Below are positions 35,425 to 44,796 of a stretch of DNA of 64,000 nt, piece after piece. Source of the stretch: Proteiniclasticum ruminis DSM 24773 (GTDB lineage: Bacteria; Bacillota; Clostridia; Clostridiales; Clostridiaceae); assembly GCF_000701905.1 (NCBI RefSeq), contig NZ_JNKC01000006.1, positions 62,001 to 126,000 of the forward strand. The letters are read 5' to 3'. Numbering within the stretch: the first letter of the stretch is position 1; each line of letters begins with the position of its first letter. Under the pieces are notes generated by a model, which was not told where the DNA came from, ran no database searches, and saw only the letters and a program-made list of their open reading frames with translations. The translations under genes and the position numbers were made by a program.

Positions 35425-37482
35425 ATGTATATAACGGCAAGAGAGAGACAGATGTTAAAGATTCTCCTGACGTCACCACAGCTCTTTATTTCTTTAAATG
35501 ACATATCAAAGGAGCTTGATGTGTCCTTAAGGACTGTGCAAAGAGAGCTGAAGACATTGGAAGATACCTTGGACCCACTGAAGCTTTCCATCGAGAAAAA
35601 ACAAAGTGAGGGTATACGGCTTTCTGGGGAAGAAGACAGAGTGAAAAAACTCCGGGACAGCTTAAGAAGCTATTCCACCTTTGAACTGGAACAGAATGAG
35701 CGGAGTCTTCTTCTTTTTTATGAACTTCTGAAAGCCAAAGACGGAGTGAAATCCGGATATTTATCGGGTCTGCTTCATGTCTCGCCTAAGGTGCTGCAGA
35801 AGGATCTGGATTTCTTTGAAGAAGAGATCCGATACTCCAAGTTAAGCCTTGTGAGAAAACCTGGCTATGGGATTTCTTTGGAAGGACGGGAAAAGGACAA
35901 GCGGATGTATTTTGTGAATCTGGCTCTGCAGAGACTGGAGCAGACGCCGATTTTCTCCTTGAAAGAAGGTGAGTTCATCTCCCTGGATAAGAAAGATCCG
36001 GTTTTTAAAATGCTGGATCCTGAAAGGCTTCTGGAGGTGGAGAAAATTCTTCTCAAGGAAGTGGAGGTGCTGCAGTTCACCCCCACAGATCTGGCGCTGT
36101 TTGAACTGATTCTGTATCTCAACTTGTCCTTGGCAAGAATTTCCCTGGGAGAGTTCATTGAGAAGAAAACCCTGGAGGATTCTCTGGAGCTTTCGGTATC
36201 GGAAAGCGTTTATGGCGCTCTATCTTCAGCATTCCATCTTACTGTGCCGATAGAAGAGATTCATTTTTTTGCAAGTGTGCTCCGCAGTGCAAAAAGAGTG
36301 CGTAATGGGGAAATCGATGAGAATATGGAGCTTGCCCTTCTGGCCAATGAACTCATAGATTCTGTGTCCAACGCCACAGGATATTACTACAATAAAGACA
36401 AGAAATTCTTCGATGCTCTGGTTTCCCATCTGGAACCGCTGTTAAACCGCATGAAGGAAGGAATTACGGTCCTGAACCCCGTCAAGGAGGAAATCAAGGA
36501 AGCGTACGGGACTCTTTATGGGACCCTTGAAACCATCCTGCGTCAGAAATTTCCTGAGAACTTTGTCAGTGAGGATGAAGTAGGGTTTCTGACTCTTCAT
36601 TTTGCTTCTGCCATCACTGAGCTTCATCATGCACCCAAAGTATCCACCTTGGTCCTCTGCACCAGTGGTATCGCCACTTCCAGAATGCTGACGAAGAAGC
36701 TTCTGGGAAAGTTTCCTCAGCTGACCATCATTGAGCAAGGGTCCATCTGGAACCTGAAGAAAATGGATCTGTCGGAGTTTGATCTCATCATCTCCACCGT
36801 TGGCATCAAGGAAGCTTCCTTCCCTTATATTCAAGTGAATCCGATGCTCACGGACGAAGATGAGAGAAAACTAGAAAGAGTCGTCAATGAGAAGCTCCTT
36901 CTTTCCACCAAGCGGGGTCTCAAGGCGAAAAATGAGGATAAGAAAGATGGGGAGAACCATCCGCTGCCTCTTCACCGCACAGACCAGCTCAATCTTAGAA
37001 TGAGGGAGCTCCTGGAAGGCTTTAGGTGCATCAGATCTGATGTGGAGTCTCTGGAAGACCTCTTTCAAGTGATGAAGGAGAAGCAGAGAATGCCTTCGGA
37101 AAAGAAGGATGCAGTTTTTCAAGCACTCTACAATAAGACCATGGAGACTGGGGCGGGGCTGCCTGGTTCTAAAATCGCCCTCATCCATGGACGGCATAAA
37201 AATCTGAAAGAAGTGCATGTCAGTGTCTTCAAAAACAAGAAGCCGATTCTTCTTTTGGGGATGGACCAGAAAATGCAGCCTGTGGATACCTTCCTCCTGC
37301 TTATGGCAGGAGAAGATCTCATGGAGGAGGAGCTGGAGCTTTTATCCAGCATCAGCATCAGCCTGCTGGAGAAGGAGAACCTCCTGATATTTGAAGGAGA
37401 GGACGTCACCGCCATGGAAGCTGTACTGAAAAACTATCTGAAACATACGTATCTTGAAATCATCAATCGAATTTGGAGGTAA
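35425..37482 (+). CDS. mtlR: Mannitol operon activator MtlR
   Basis: A 685-residue PTS-controlled regulator: N-terminal HTH domains (about 1-170, DISKELDVSLRTVQRELK), two PRD domains (about 185-400, with regulatory His in the LHFASAITELHHAP region), a IIB-like domain beginning TLVLCTSGIATSRM (Cys around 413), and a C-terminal IIA-like domain (about 540-680). Its activity is set by PTS phosphorylation, so the operon responds to mannitol and to glucose. AGGAGG precedes ATG 35425. Confidence 0.93.
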   Translation: MYITARERQMLKILLTSPQLFISLNDISKELDVSLRTVQRELKTLEDTLDPLKLSIEKKQSEGIRLSGEEDRVKKLRDSLRSYSTFELEQNERSLLLFYELLKAKDGVKSGYLSGLLHVSPKVLQKDLDFFEEEIRYSKLSLVRKPGYGISLEGREKDKRMYFVNLALQRLEQTPIFSLKEGEFISLDKKDPVFKMLDPERLLEVEKILLKEVEVLQFTPTDLALFELILYLNLSLARISLGEFIEKKTLEDSLELSVSESVYGALSSAFHLTVPIEEIHFFASVLRSAKRVRNGEIDENMELALLANELIDSVSNATGYYYNKDKKFFDALVSHLEPLLNRMKEGITVLNPVKEEIKEAYGTLYGTLETILRQKFPENFVSEDEVGFLTLHFASAITELHHAPKVSTLVLCTSGIATSRMLTKKLLGKFPQLTIIEQGSIWNLKKMDLSEFDLIISTVGIKEASFPYIQVNPMLTDEDERKLERVVNEKLLLSTKRGLKAKNEDKKDGENHPLPLHRTDQLNLRMRELLEGFRCIRSDVESLEDLFQVMKEKQRMPSEKKDAVFQALYNKTMETGAGLPGSKIALIHGRHKNLKEVHVSVFKNKKPILLLGMDQKMQPVDTFLLLMAGEDLMEEELELLSSISISLLEKENLLIFEGEDVTAMEAVLKNYLKHTYLEIINRIWR

Positions 37483-37487
37483 AATCA

Positions 37488-37916
37488 ATGAGTAGTGTAT
37501 TAAGAATTGAAAACATCAGAATGAATGAACGCTTTGACAGCAAATATGATGCCATCCGTATGGCAGGTGAGCTTTTGGTGAAGGGAGGCTATGTGTCGGA
37601 ACATTATGTTGAGGAAATGATCAAAAGAGAAGATCTCTCCACCACTTACATCGGCAATGACATTGCCATTCCTCATGGCACAGAAAGCGCAAAGAATGAT
37701 GTGCTGGAATCGGGCATCAGTGTCATTCAAGTGCCTGAAGGGGTAGATTTCAACGGCGAGAAAGCAAGGGTGGTTTTTGGCATCGCAGGAAAAGACAACA
37801 CCCATCTAGAGATCCTTTCAAACATCGCTATTTTCTGTTCGGATATGGACAATGTGGAGAAGATTGTGGCCGCCAAGAACGAAGAAGAAATCATGTCACT
37901 GCTGGGAGGGATTTAG
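37488..37916 (+). CDS. mtlF: Mannitol-specific PTS enzyme IIA
   Basis: A 142-residue phosphocarrier with the IIA-mannitol signature IGNDIAIPHGT, whose His accepts phosphate from HPr and passes it to MtlA. ATG 37488 follows GGAGGT; the in-frame TTG upstream lies inside mtlR and within that site. It is separated by 5 bp from the mtlR stop and abuts mtlD. Confidence 0.95.
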   Translation: MSSVLRIENIRMNERFDSKYDAIRMAGELLVKGGYVSEHYVEEMIKREDLSTTYIGNDIAIPHGTESAKNDVLESGISVIQVPEGVDFNGEKARVVFGIAGKDNTHLEILSNIAIFCSDMDNVEKIVAAKNEEEIMSLLGGI

Positions 37917-39068
37917 ATGAACGCACTACATTTTGGTGCTGGCAATATCGGCAGAGGGTTCATCGGGCTTCTTCTGGCACAGAACGGATTTCAGGTGACC
38001 TTTGCGGATGTGTCAGAAGTTCTCATCGATGCCATCAAAAAAGAAGGGAAGTATCGGGTGATTCTTGCAGATGAAAGCCACGAGGCGGTTCCTGTAGAAG
38101 GTGTTTTCGGCATAAACAGCGCCAAAGAGCCAGATGCTTTAAAAGAAGCGGTGCTGAAGGCAGATCTCATCACCACAGCTGTGGGCGTCAACATTGTGCC
38201 TCATATCGGCAGATCTCTTCTGGAAGGGATCAAAGAGAGGCTTCATCAGGAGAAAGTCACACCCTTTAGCATCATCGCCTGCGAGAATGCAGTAGGAGCC
38301 ACCAAAGTCCTGAAAGAAGCACTCTATGAGGGACTCAGCGAAGATGAAAAGACGCTTGCTGAAATGTATATCGGATTCCCCAATTCTGCTGTGGACCGGA
38401 TTGTGCCGATGCAGAAAAACGAGAACCCTCTGGATGTCCAGGTGGAGCCCTTCTTTGAATGGGTGGTGGAAGAGGACGCTGTGAAGGGAGAGCTTCGAAG
38501 CCTGGAAGGTGTGCACTATGTGAAGGATCTGACGCCTTACATTGAAAGAAAGCTTTTTACAGTGAATACAGGACATGCTGCCACAGCATATTTTGGTCTC
38601 TTGAAAGGACATGAGACTGTTCTTCAGGCGATGAAGGATGAGGAAGTGGTGACTGCAGTAAGAGGTGTCCTGAAAGAGACCTCCGCTTATATCGTAAAAA
38701 GCTATGGATTTGATGAAAAAGAACATCAGGCATATGTGGAGAAAATACTGAGCAGATTTGAAAATCCTTATATTTCAGATGACTTGACGAGAGTTGCACG
38801 GTCTCCCATCAGAAAGATCTCTCCATCTGACCGCTTCATGAAGCCTGCCATGGGCCTTATCTCTTTGGGTCTTGAACCGAAGGATCTGGCGCGGGCCATT
38901 GCAGCGCTCCTTCTTTACATCAATGAGGAGGATCCGGAAGCAGTGGTGCTTCAGAAGGATCTGAAAGAGCTTGGTCTTTCAGAAGTGCTTCTGAAGTATG
39001 CAGGTCTTTCCGAGGAGGATGCACTGGCGAAGCTGATTAAAAAAGAATACATTCTTCTTACAGACTAA
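37917..39068 (+). CDS. mtlD: Mannitol-1-phosphate 5-dehydrogenase
   Basis: A 383-residue NAD-dependent polyol dehydrogenase that turns mannitol-1-phosphate into fructose-6-phosphate. The N-terminal Rossmann motif FGAGNIGRGFIG, the NSAVDRIVP block and the KLFTVNTGHAATAYFG active-site region (Lys and His) are present. ATG follows the mtlF stop directly. Length is the family norm (about 380). Confidence 0.95.
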   Translation: MNALHFGAGNIGRGFIGLLLAQNGFQVTFADVSEVLIDAIKKEGKYRVILADESHEAVPVEGVFGINSAKEPDALKEAVLKADLITTAVGVNIVPHIGRSLLEGIKERLHQEKVTPFSIIACENAVGATKVLKEALYEGLSEDEKTLAEMYIGFPNSAVDRIVPMQKNENPLDVQVEPFFEWVVEEDAVKGELRSLEGVHYVKDLTPYIERKLFTVNTGHAATAYFGLLKGHETVLQAMKDEEVVTAVRGVLKETSAYIVKSYGFDEKEHQAYVEKILSRFENPYISDDLTRVARSPIRKISPSDRFMKPAMGLISLGLEPKDLARAIAALLLYINEEDPEAVVLQKDLKELGLSEVLLKYAGLSEEDALAKLIKKEYILLTD

Positions 39069-39099
39069 CGGAACAAGCCTCATTTTGTTTTACATGATC

Positions 39100-39144
39100 A
39101 AAGCTCTTCTATTCCCTGGTGGGGATCGAAGAGCTTTCTTTCTT
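39100..39144 (+). terminator. Terminator of the mannitol operon
   Basis: Perfect arms AAAGCTCTTC (39100-39109) and GAAGAGCTTT (39128-39137), followed by CTTTCTT. The 205 bp from here to nagB contain no gene I can support. Confidence 0.75.
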
Positions 39145-39350
39145 GCAGATACAAAATGAAAATAATTTCCGGAAAATGGATCAGAGTAATCAAATTATGA
39201 AAATTATTTCCTAAAATGCCTTGATGGTTATTCTTTTGACAAGCTTTTATCAAGAAACCTTCTATTCTCTTAATTCCTCTGAGCATCATTAACTTTACCT
39301 GGAAAGTATGATAGGATGGTAGGTGAACTAAAGTAAAGTGAGGTAAGCAT

Positions 39351-40076
39351 ATGGAATTTAAAATTTTCGACTCCTATGAAGAAGCCAGCAAATATAGTGC
39401 AGATCTTGTGGCAAATGTTCTGAAAGATAAAAAGGATGCAGTACTCGGACTGGCAACCGGTTCCAGCCCAGAAGGAATGTACAAGGAACTCATTGCACTC
39501 TATAATAAGGGTGAAATTGACTTCAGTGAAGTGAAGAGTGTCAATCTGGATGAGTATGTGGGTCTGGATGGAAGCCATCATCAGAGCTACCGCTATTTCA
39601 TGGATGTGAATCTCTTTAACCATGTGAACATCGACAAGAAGAATACACACGTACCAAACGGTATTGCAGCAGATCTTCAGGAAGGGGCGAAAGCCTACGA
39701 TGCACTCATTGAGTCCATGGGCTCTGTGGATGTTCAGGTACTTGGAATTGGACCTAATGGACATATTGGATTCAACGAGCCTGGAGAAGAGCTTCTGGTG
39801 CATACACATGTGGCAGATCTGAAGGAAGAAACCATTGAAGCCAATGCAAGATTCTTCGAGTCTAAGGAAGAAGTCCCAACCAAGGCTGTGACCATGGGTG
39901 TTGGTGCAATTATGAAATCCAAGAAGATCGTCCTTATCGCATCTGGAAAGAACAAGGCCTGGGCTGTGCAGCAGATGGCCAGTGATGTGATCACCACAAA
40001 GATTCCTGCTACTTTATTAAAACTTCATCCTAACGTGACTGTGGTTCTTGATCAGGAAGCGGCAAGTCTTCTGTAA
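39351..40076 (+). CDS. nagB: Glucosamine-6-phosphate deaminase
   Basis: A 241-residue enzyme converting glucosamine-6-phosphate to fructose-6-phosphate and ammonia. Family motifs LATGSSPEGMYKELI, VNLDEYVGLDGSHHQSYRYFM and LGIGPNGHIGFNEPG are intact, including the catalytic Asp and His. It is the short Firmicutes form without the C-terminal allosteric extension. GAGG precedes ATG 39351. No nagA is adjacent. The product joins mannitol breakdown at fructose-6-phosphate. Confidence 0.95.
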   Translation: MEFKIFDSYEEASKYSADLVANVLKDKKDAVLGLATGSSPEGMYKELIALYNKGEIDFSEVKSVNLDEYVGLDGSHHQSYRYFMDVNLFNHVNIDKKNTHVPNGIAADLQEGAKAYDALIESMGSVDVQVLGIGPNGHIGFNEPGEELLVHTHVADLKEETIEANARFFESKEEVPTKAVTMGVGAIMKSKKIVLIASGKNKAWAVQQMASDVITTKIPATLLKLHPNVTVVLDQEAASLL

Positions 40077-40105
40077 GAAAAGAAAACTGTAGGGAAGAAT
40101 AGAAT

Positions 40106-40154
40106 AAACGCTCAGAGATGTAGCCTATGGCTATACTGCTCTGAGCGTTTTTTT
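40106..40154 (+). terminator. Terminator of nagB
   Basis: Perfect 12-bp arms AAACGCTCAGAG (40106-40117) and complement (40139-40150), with a smaller TAGCC/GGCTA hairpin inside the loop, then seven T's. It also separates the convergent PHP gene. Confidence 0.88.
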
Positions 40155-40164
40155 GCGTACTTGA

Positions 40165-41007
40165 TTATTTCTTGTAGAGGGGACCTTCCTGGTACCAGGA
40201 AAGAAAAGGGGTCAGATGATTCTCATCATAGGTCATGGATCCCAGGTATCCGTGCTTCACATCTCCAGGGATACCATGGTAGTCAGAACCAGCAGTGATG
40301 AGAAGGTTTTTCTCCTGAGCCAGCTTCAGTGATTTTTCTGTCAGTGCTTCGTCATTCAGATAATAGTAGCATTCCAGGCCATCAAAGTCATAGGAAAGAA
40401 GATCTTCTAAGGTATTTTTCTTGTAGATGACAGGATGGGCCAGGACCACCTTTGCCCCATGCTTTTTCAGAAGAGATATACCGTCTTCCACGGAAAGCCT
40501 GATGTTAGGAATATAAGCAGGGCTTTTCTTGTCCAAGTAGGTCTCGAAGGCTTCATTATAGGTCATATGAGGCACCAGCGGGTGCACTTCTCTAGCGAGG
40601 TTTGCCCTGGTGAGTACTCCTTGGTTCGTCCTTCTCATTTGGTCATAATCCACCGTGAGATCAAAATGCTTTTTAAGATTGTCGATGAATTTTCGGATTC
40701 TTTCGTTTCTTGCTTCATGAAGTTCCCGCAGCACTGTAAGAAACGCTGGATCTTTATAGCTGTCACTGTTGAAATAGCCTAGGATATGGATACTCTCCCC
40801 ATTTTTAGAGGTCGTAAGTTCTATTCCTGGGATGTAGTGGAAGGATCCTTCTTTTAGTAGTTCTTCCATGCGGAAGTGTCCATCCACCGTATCATGGTCT
40901 GTTAGTGCCATGTAGCTGAGGGTTTCTTTCTTTGCCAGATGATAAAGTTCTTCCGGAGTGAGTCTTCCATCGGAACAAGTGGTATGGCAGTGCAGTTCTA
41001 ATTTCAA
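40165..41007 (-). CDS. PHP-domain metal-dependent phosphoesterase
   Basis: A 280-residue PHP-family hydrolase: N-terminal metal motif LHCHTTCSDG, ALTDHDTVDGH, IPGIELTT, a central LAHPV and a C-terminal GSDYHG are the four PHP motifs binding the trinuclear metal site. Relatives (YciV/RnmAM-like) hydrolyse nucleotide phosphates or short RNA. The start is TTG at 41007, with AGGTGA six bases upstream. The region up to 41205 holds no gene I can support. Confidence 0.88.
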   Translation of the reverse strand: MKLELHCHTTCSDGRLTPEELYHLAKKETLSYMALTDHDTVDGHFRMEELLKEGSFHYIPGIELTTSKNGESIHILGYFNSDSYKDPAFLTVLRELHEARNERIRKFIDNLKKHFDLTVDYDQMRRTNQGVLTRANLAREVHPLVPHMTYNEAFETYLDKKSPAYIPNIRLSVEDGISLLKKHGAKVVLAHPVIYKKNTLEDLLSYDFDGLECYYYLNDEALTEKSLKLAQEKNLLITAGSDYHGIPGDVKHGYLGSMTYDENHLTPFLSWYQEGPLYKK

Positions 41008-41205
41008 TCTATTTCACCTCTGTTCATAATTTAGAAATAAGTTGTCCATGAGTACGTTGACATAATATTATCGACATGGATTGCTTTAAGCATCTATGGG
41101 TGGAAGGTTATGTAATCGTATCCACTAAAATATTTATTATGTAAACGACAAACAGAACACTTTGTAACGGATGCGTAAAACCTGCATTAAATGGCTGTTT
41201 TCTGG

Positions 41206-41234
41206 TTAACGCAGCGTGTTTATAAGGTTATAAT
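41206..41234 (+). promoter_or_regulatory. Promoter of the surface nucleotidase
   Basis: TTAACG (41206-41211), 17 bp, perfect TATAAT (41229-41234). Confidence 0.6.
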
Positions 41235-41278
41235 AGCATTAGATGCTAAAATTTAGCAAAAATTTTGGAGGTGTTTTT

Positions 41279-44200
41279 TTGAGAAAACGCAGTTTTACAA
41301 AATTCCTGTCCGTTTCCTTACTTCTTCTTTTCTCATTGGCTCTTTTACCTATGGGAAAGATTTCAGCGGATGAAATCTTGGAGCCGATTCCAGATCCTTC
41401 CATAGAATCGGTGATCGATGAAGGAACTCCTGTTCCTGAAGTGGAAGTGCCGGTAGAAGAACCAGTTCTTGAAGAAGAGCCATCTCTTGAAGAAGAACCA
41501 GTTCTCGAAGAGAAGGGGGATTTACCCGAAGAATCTCCAGCAGAAGGAGAAGCTGAAGAAGAAGTCTTGATGACACCTATGGTAGCACCTGCAAGTGTCA
41601 CTTTCGACTATTATGCTCTCAATGACCTTCATGGAACCCTCGATGGATCTGCAAGCTCAAGTAATCCAGGTCTTGCAAAAATCCAACAGTTCCTTTTGGA
41701 CTTTAAAGCTACGAACCCCTATACCTATCTGCTTTCAGCAGGAGACCAGTATCAGGGTTCCACCATTTCCAATCTGTCCTATGGAGATGTGACCAACAAG
41801 ATTCTGAAGCAGATGGGCATGCTGACTTCCGCCATTGGAAATCATGAGTTTGACTGGGGCAGCAAGCTGATTCCTCAGTGGGCTAAAGATGGGGGATTCC
41901 CATTTATCGCTTCCAATATCGAAGTAGAAGCTTCTGTAAAACCAGCTGAATGGGATACTTATGTGAAGCCTTTCTATGTTCATCCTGTACAAGTGAATGG
42001 TAAAACCATCAGAGTTGGGTTCATTGGTATAGCTACACCTGAAACAGCGTATAAAGTAGCTGCAGCCAATGTAGTAGGATTCAAATTCACAGATCCTGTA
42101 GCCGCAACCAACAAGTGGGCTACTCATTTAAGAGATACTGAAAATGTTGATGCGGTCATCGCGCTGACCCATCTTGGGTCAGACCAGAAAGATGGAAAAA
42201 TCACTGGAGAAATCGTTGATTATGCAAACAAAATCTCGGGTGTTGATGGAATCTTCTCCGGTCATACACATAAACTGGTCAAGGGTACTGTGAATAATAT
42301 TCCAGTGGTTCAGGGCATGTACAACGGAAGAGCACTAGGTAAGCTATCTCTTACCTTTACAGAGACTCCAGATGGTTACGAGCTCGATGTCGTGACTCCT
42401 GATGTATTCAATATCAAGGCTTTGAGAGATGATTTACTGAAAAAGGTAGCTGAAAGCTTAGATAATGAAGACCCTAGTGATAATCTAGTGTTTACAGACA
42501 TTGATTTTAAAGATGATCCAGTAGTAGCAGACATGATAAAAGATGCGGCTAAAGAGTATGATTCCGTACTAAATAAGAAAATTGGTACACTTACGCAAGA
42601 CTTATCTCATGATATGACTAATGTACAAGTAACACCAATGGGTCAGTTTGTGGCTAAGACCATGGCTGAACTTGGCAATACACAGATTGCCATTGTCAAT
42701 GGTGGTGGTGTCAGAGCTGGACTGGATAAAGGCGATATTACCATGGGAGATATGTACACAATTCTCCCATTTGACAATACTCTGGTGACGTTAGAAGTAT
42801 CTGGAGCAGAACTGAAGAAACTCATCGATCATGGAATCATGTCCCCAGATTTCAGACCGGGACAGTTCTATGGAATTGAAGTCTTTTATGATAAGAATGA
42901 TCCGTACAAACAGAAGGTCAATACCATCAGACTTCTAGACGGATCCTTGGTACAAGACGATAATATGTACTCTGTATCTACCTTGGACTTCCTCTTAACA
43001 GGTGGAGACAAGTATGATTTCAGTAAAGCCAAGAACGTTGTGGATACCTATCTGCCGCTAAGAGATCTTATCGCAGAAGCCATTCAGAAAATGGGCACTG
43101 TGGACTTTACTTTTGAACAGAATCTGTTTGAAGGAGATTCCGTAAAAGTGGACTATTTCTCTATCAATGACTTCCACGGTAATGTAAGCACCAGCGGAAA
43201 AAATCCTGGATTAGCAAAGATTGCTACGTTCTTAAAACAGAAAATAGCGGCAAATCCATATACTTATTTCCTTTCCTCTGGAGACCATTTCCAGGGAACG
43301 GCCATCTCTAATCTCACAAAAGGAACTGTAGTCAATAAGATTCTGGATGAAATGAATATCCTGGCTTCTGCCATTGGTAATCATGAGTTTGACTGGGGCA
43401 GTGACCTGATTCCACAATGGGCAAAGGATGGTAAGTATGTCTATCTTGCATCCAATATTGAAGTGGACGCAGCAGCGAAGCCTGAAGGATGGGATGACTA
43501 TGTACTCCCTTACATCGTTCAGGAACAGGTTGTGAACGGTAAAACTGTAAAGATAGGCTTTATCGGAATTGCAACACCGGAGACTAAGTTTAAGACTTCT
43601 GCAGCGCATGTGGAAGGCTTCACCTTTACAGATCCAGTGGCAGCAACAAACAAGTGGAGCAAGCATCTTCTTGAAGTGGAAGGTGTGGATGCAATCATAG
43701 CACTGACCCATTTAGGTTCTTTCCAGAAAGATGGTGTCATCAGTGGCGAAATCGTAGAGTATGCCAATAAAGTACAGGGCGTTGATGCTATATTTACAGG
43801 ACACACCCATCAGGTAGTCAATGGGAAAGTAAATGATGTGGTTATCGTTCAGGGTGCATACAATGGCAGAAATATCTCTCAGATTTCTCTGGACTTCAGA
43901 CTGAACAATGATGCAGTGACACTGCACAGTGTAACTGGAACCGTGACCAATCTTACGGATCTCATCAGCAGCCTTTCAGATGATCCTGCTGTGAAGGCCA
44001 TTGAAGAAGACTATAAGGATGAGCTTCAGCCAATTCTTGGTGAAGTGATTGGAACTCTGAAAAATGATCTTCCACATGATACTGACACTATGCAGCTGAG
44101 CCCCATGGGACAGTTTATTGCGAAATCTTTGGCTGAACTAGGAAACACTCAAATTGCCATCGTGAACGGTGGTGGAATCCGTAGAGGCTTCGATGCAGGT

Positions 44201-44737
44201 GAAATCACCATGGGTCTTATGTACGAGCTTCTACCATTTGACAACACACTGGTGACCATGAAGGTCACTGGAGCAGAACTGAAGAAGCTTCTGGAGCATG
44301 GTCTGCATCCGGACAGTTTCAGACCTGGACAGTTCTATGGTGTGGAAGTTTGGTATGACAAAGACAAGCCAGCAGGCGAAAGAATCTCCAGCATCAGACT
44401 ACTCGATGGAACCCTAGTCAAGGATAATGGAACTTATACCGTTTCCACACTGGACTTCCTTCTGACTGGTGGAGACAACTACGACTTCAGCAAGGCAACA
44501 GACGTTGTGGATACATATATCCCAGTGAGAGACCTCATCGCAGACATGATTCGTGAAGAGAAGGTTATTTCCCATACCTTCATGGAACATCTGCATGTTG
44601 GTGCAGACACGACCTCTGGAAAACCAACCCTACCAGCAACAGGTGCAGCCAGTTCAGGAGCTTTCTATGGTCTTGGACTCATCTCCCTCATGGCAGGTGG
44701 TTATATCTCCAGAAAAGACAAGAAAAAAGCATCTTAA
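41279..44737 (+). CDS. Cell-wall-anchored tandem 5'-nucleotidase (LPxTG)
   Basis: A 1152-residue surface enzyme. TTG 41279 is the start: GGAGG lies 7 bases upstream and the product begins with a signal peptide (RKR then a leucine-rich core, cleavage near ISADE). An acidic/proline linker (about 40-95, with EEP repeats) leads to two tandem metallophosphatase plus 5'-nucleotidase modules (about 108-620 and 623-1090). Each has its own LHG/FHG metal motif, GNHEFDWG, GHTH and a C-terminal nucleotidase domain with IVNGGG. LPATG at 1118-1122, a hydrophobic span and a basic tail signal sortase anchoring. It would strip phosphate from extracellular nucleotides. Confidence 0.92.
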   Translation: MRKRSFTKFLSVSLLLLFSLALLPMGKISADEILEPIPDPSIESVIDEGTPVPEVEVPVEEPVLEEEPSLEEEPVLEEKGDLPEESPAEGEAEEEVLMTPMVAPASVTFDYYALNDLHGTLDGSASSSNPGLAKIQQFLLDFKATNPYTYLLSAGDQYQGSTISNLSYGDVTNKILKQMGMLTSAIGNHEFDWGSKLIPQWAKDGGFPFIASNIEVEASVKPAEWDTYVKPFYVHPVQVNGKTIRVGFIGIATPETAYKVAAANVVGFKFTDPVAATNKWATHLRDTENVDAVIALTHLGSDQKDGKITGEIVDYANKISGVDGIFSGHTHKLVKGTVNNIPVVQGMYNGRALGKLSLTFTETPDGYELDVVTPDVFNIKALRDDLLKKVAESLDNEDPSDNLVFTDIDFKDDPVVADMIKDAAKEYDSVLNKKIGTLTQDLSHDMTNVQVTPMGQFVAKTMAELGNTQIAIVNGGGVRAGLDKGDITMGDMYTILPFDNTLVTLEVSGAELKKLIDHGIMSPDFRPGQFYGIEVFYDKNDPYKQKVNTIRLLDGSLVQDDNMYSVSTLDFLLTGGDKYDFSKAKNVVDTYLPLRDLIAEAIQKMGTVDFTFEQNLFEGDSVKVDYFSINDFHGNVSTSGKNPGLAKIATFLKQKIAANPYTYFLSSGDHFQGTAISNLTKGTVVNKILDEMNILASAIGNHEFDWGSDLIPQWAKDGKYVYLASNIEVDAAAKPEGWDDYVLPYIVQEQVVNGKTVKIGFIGIATPETKFKTSAAHVEGFTFTDPVAATNKWSKHLLEVEGVDAIIALTHLGSFQKDGVISGEIVEYANKVQGVDAIFTGHTHQVVNGKVNDVVIVQGAYNGRNISQISLDFRLNNDAVTLHSVTGTVTNLTDLISSLSDDPAVKAIEEDYKDELQPILGEVIGTLKNDLPHDTDTMQLSPMGQFIAKSLAELGNTQIAIVNGGGIRRGFDAGEITMGLMYELLPFDNTLVTMKVTGAELKKLLEHGLHPDSFRPGQFYGVEVWYDKDKPAGERISSIRLLDGTLVKDNGTYTVSTLDFLLTGGDNYDFSKATDVVDTYIPVRDLIADMIREEKVISHTFMEHLHVGADTTSGKPTLPATGAASSGAFYGLGLISLMAGGYISRKDKKKAS

Positions 44738-44751
44738 ATCTTTAATAAGCC

Positions 44752-44783
44752 AAGGACCCCGGACATGATGTCCGGGGTCCTTT
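44752..44783. terminator. Bidirectional terminator after the nucleotidase
   Basis: Perfect 14-bp, GC-rich arms (44752-44765 and 44769-44782, core GGACCCCGGACA) with a 3-base loop; short A and T runs flank it. It lies between convergent genes. Confidence 0.8.
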
Positions 44784-44796
44784 CAGGTTACCGTTT

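Noticed and set aside
33736-39144. Shared AAAGCTCTT stem sequence in the terminators on both sides of the mannitol operon as recombination repeats
   Set aside because: Only about 9 bp are shared and each lies in an independent terminator stem; chance or common terminator use explains it.
39145-39350. Promoter for nagB using TTGACA near 39236
   Set aside because: No acceptable -10 at 16-18 bp; the nearest TATGAT (39307) has no matching -35, so I left nagB without a promoter call.
41040-41205. Pho-box repeats upstream of the surface nucleotidase
   Set aside because: I looked for regularly spaced TTAACA/TTTACA units because phosphate control would make sense, but found no convincing spacing.
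41461-41540. Repetitive acidic codons in the nucleotidase linker as a DNA repeat element
   Set aside because: They encode an EEP-type wall-spanning linker and are in frame; a protein feature, not a mobile repeat.
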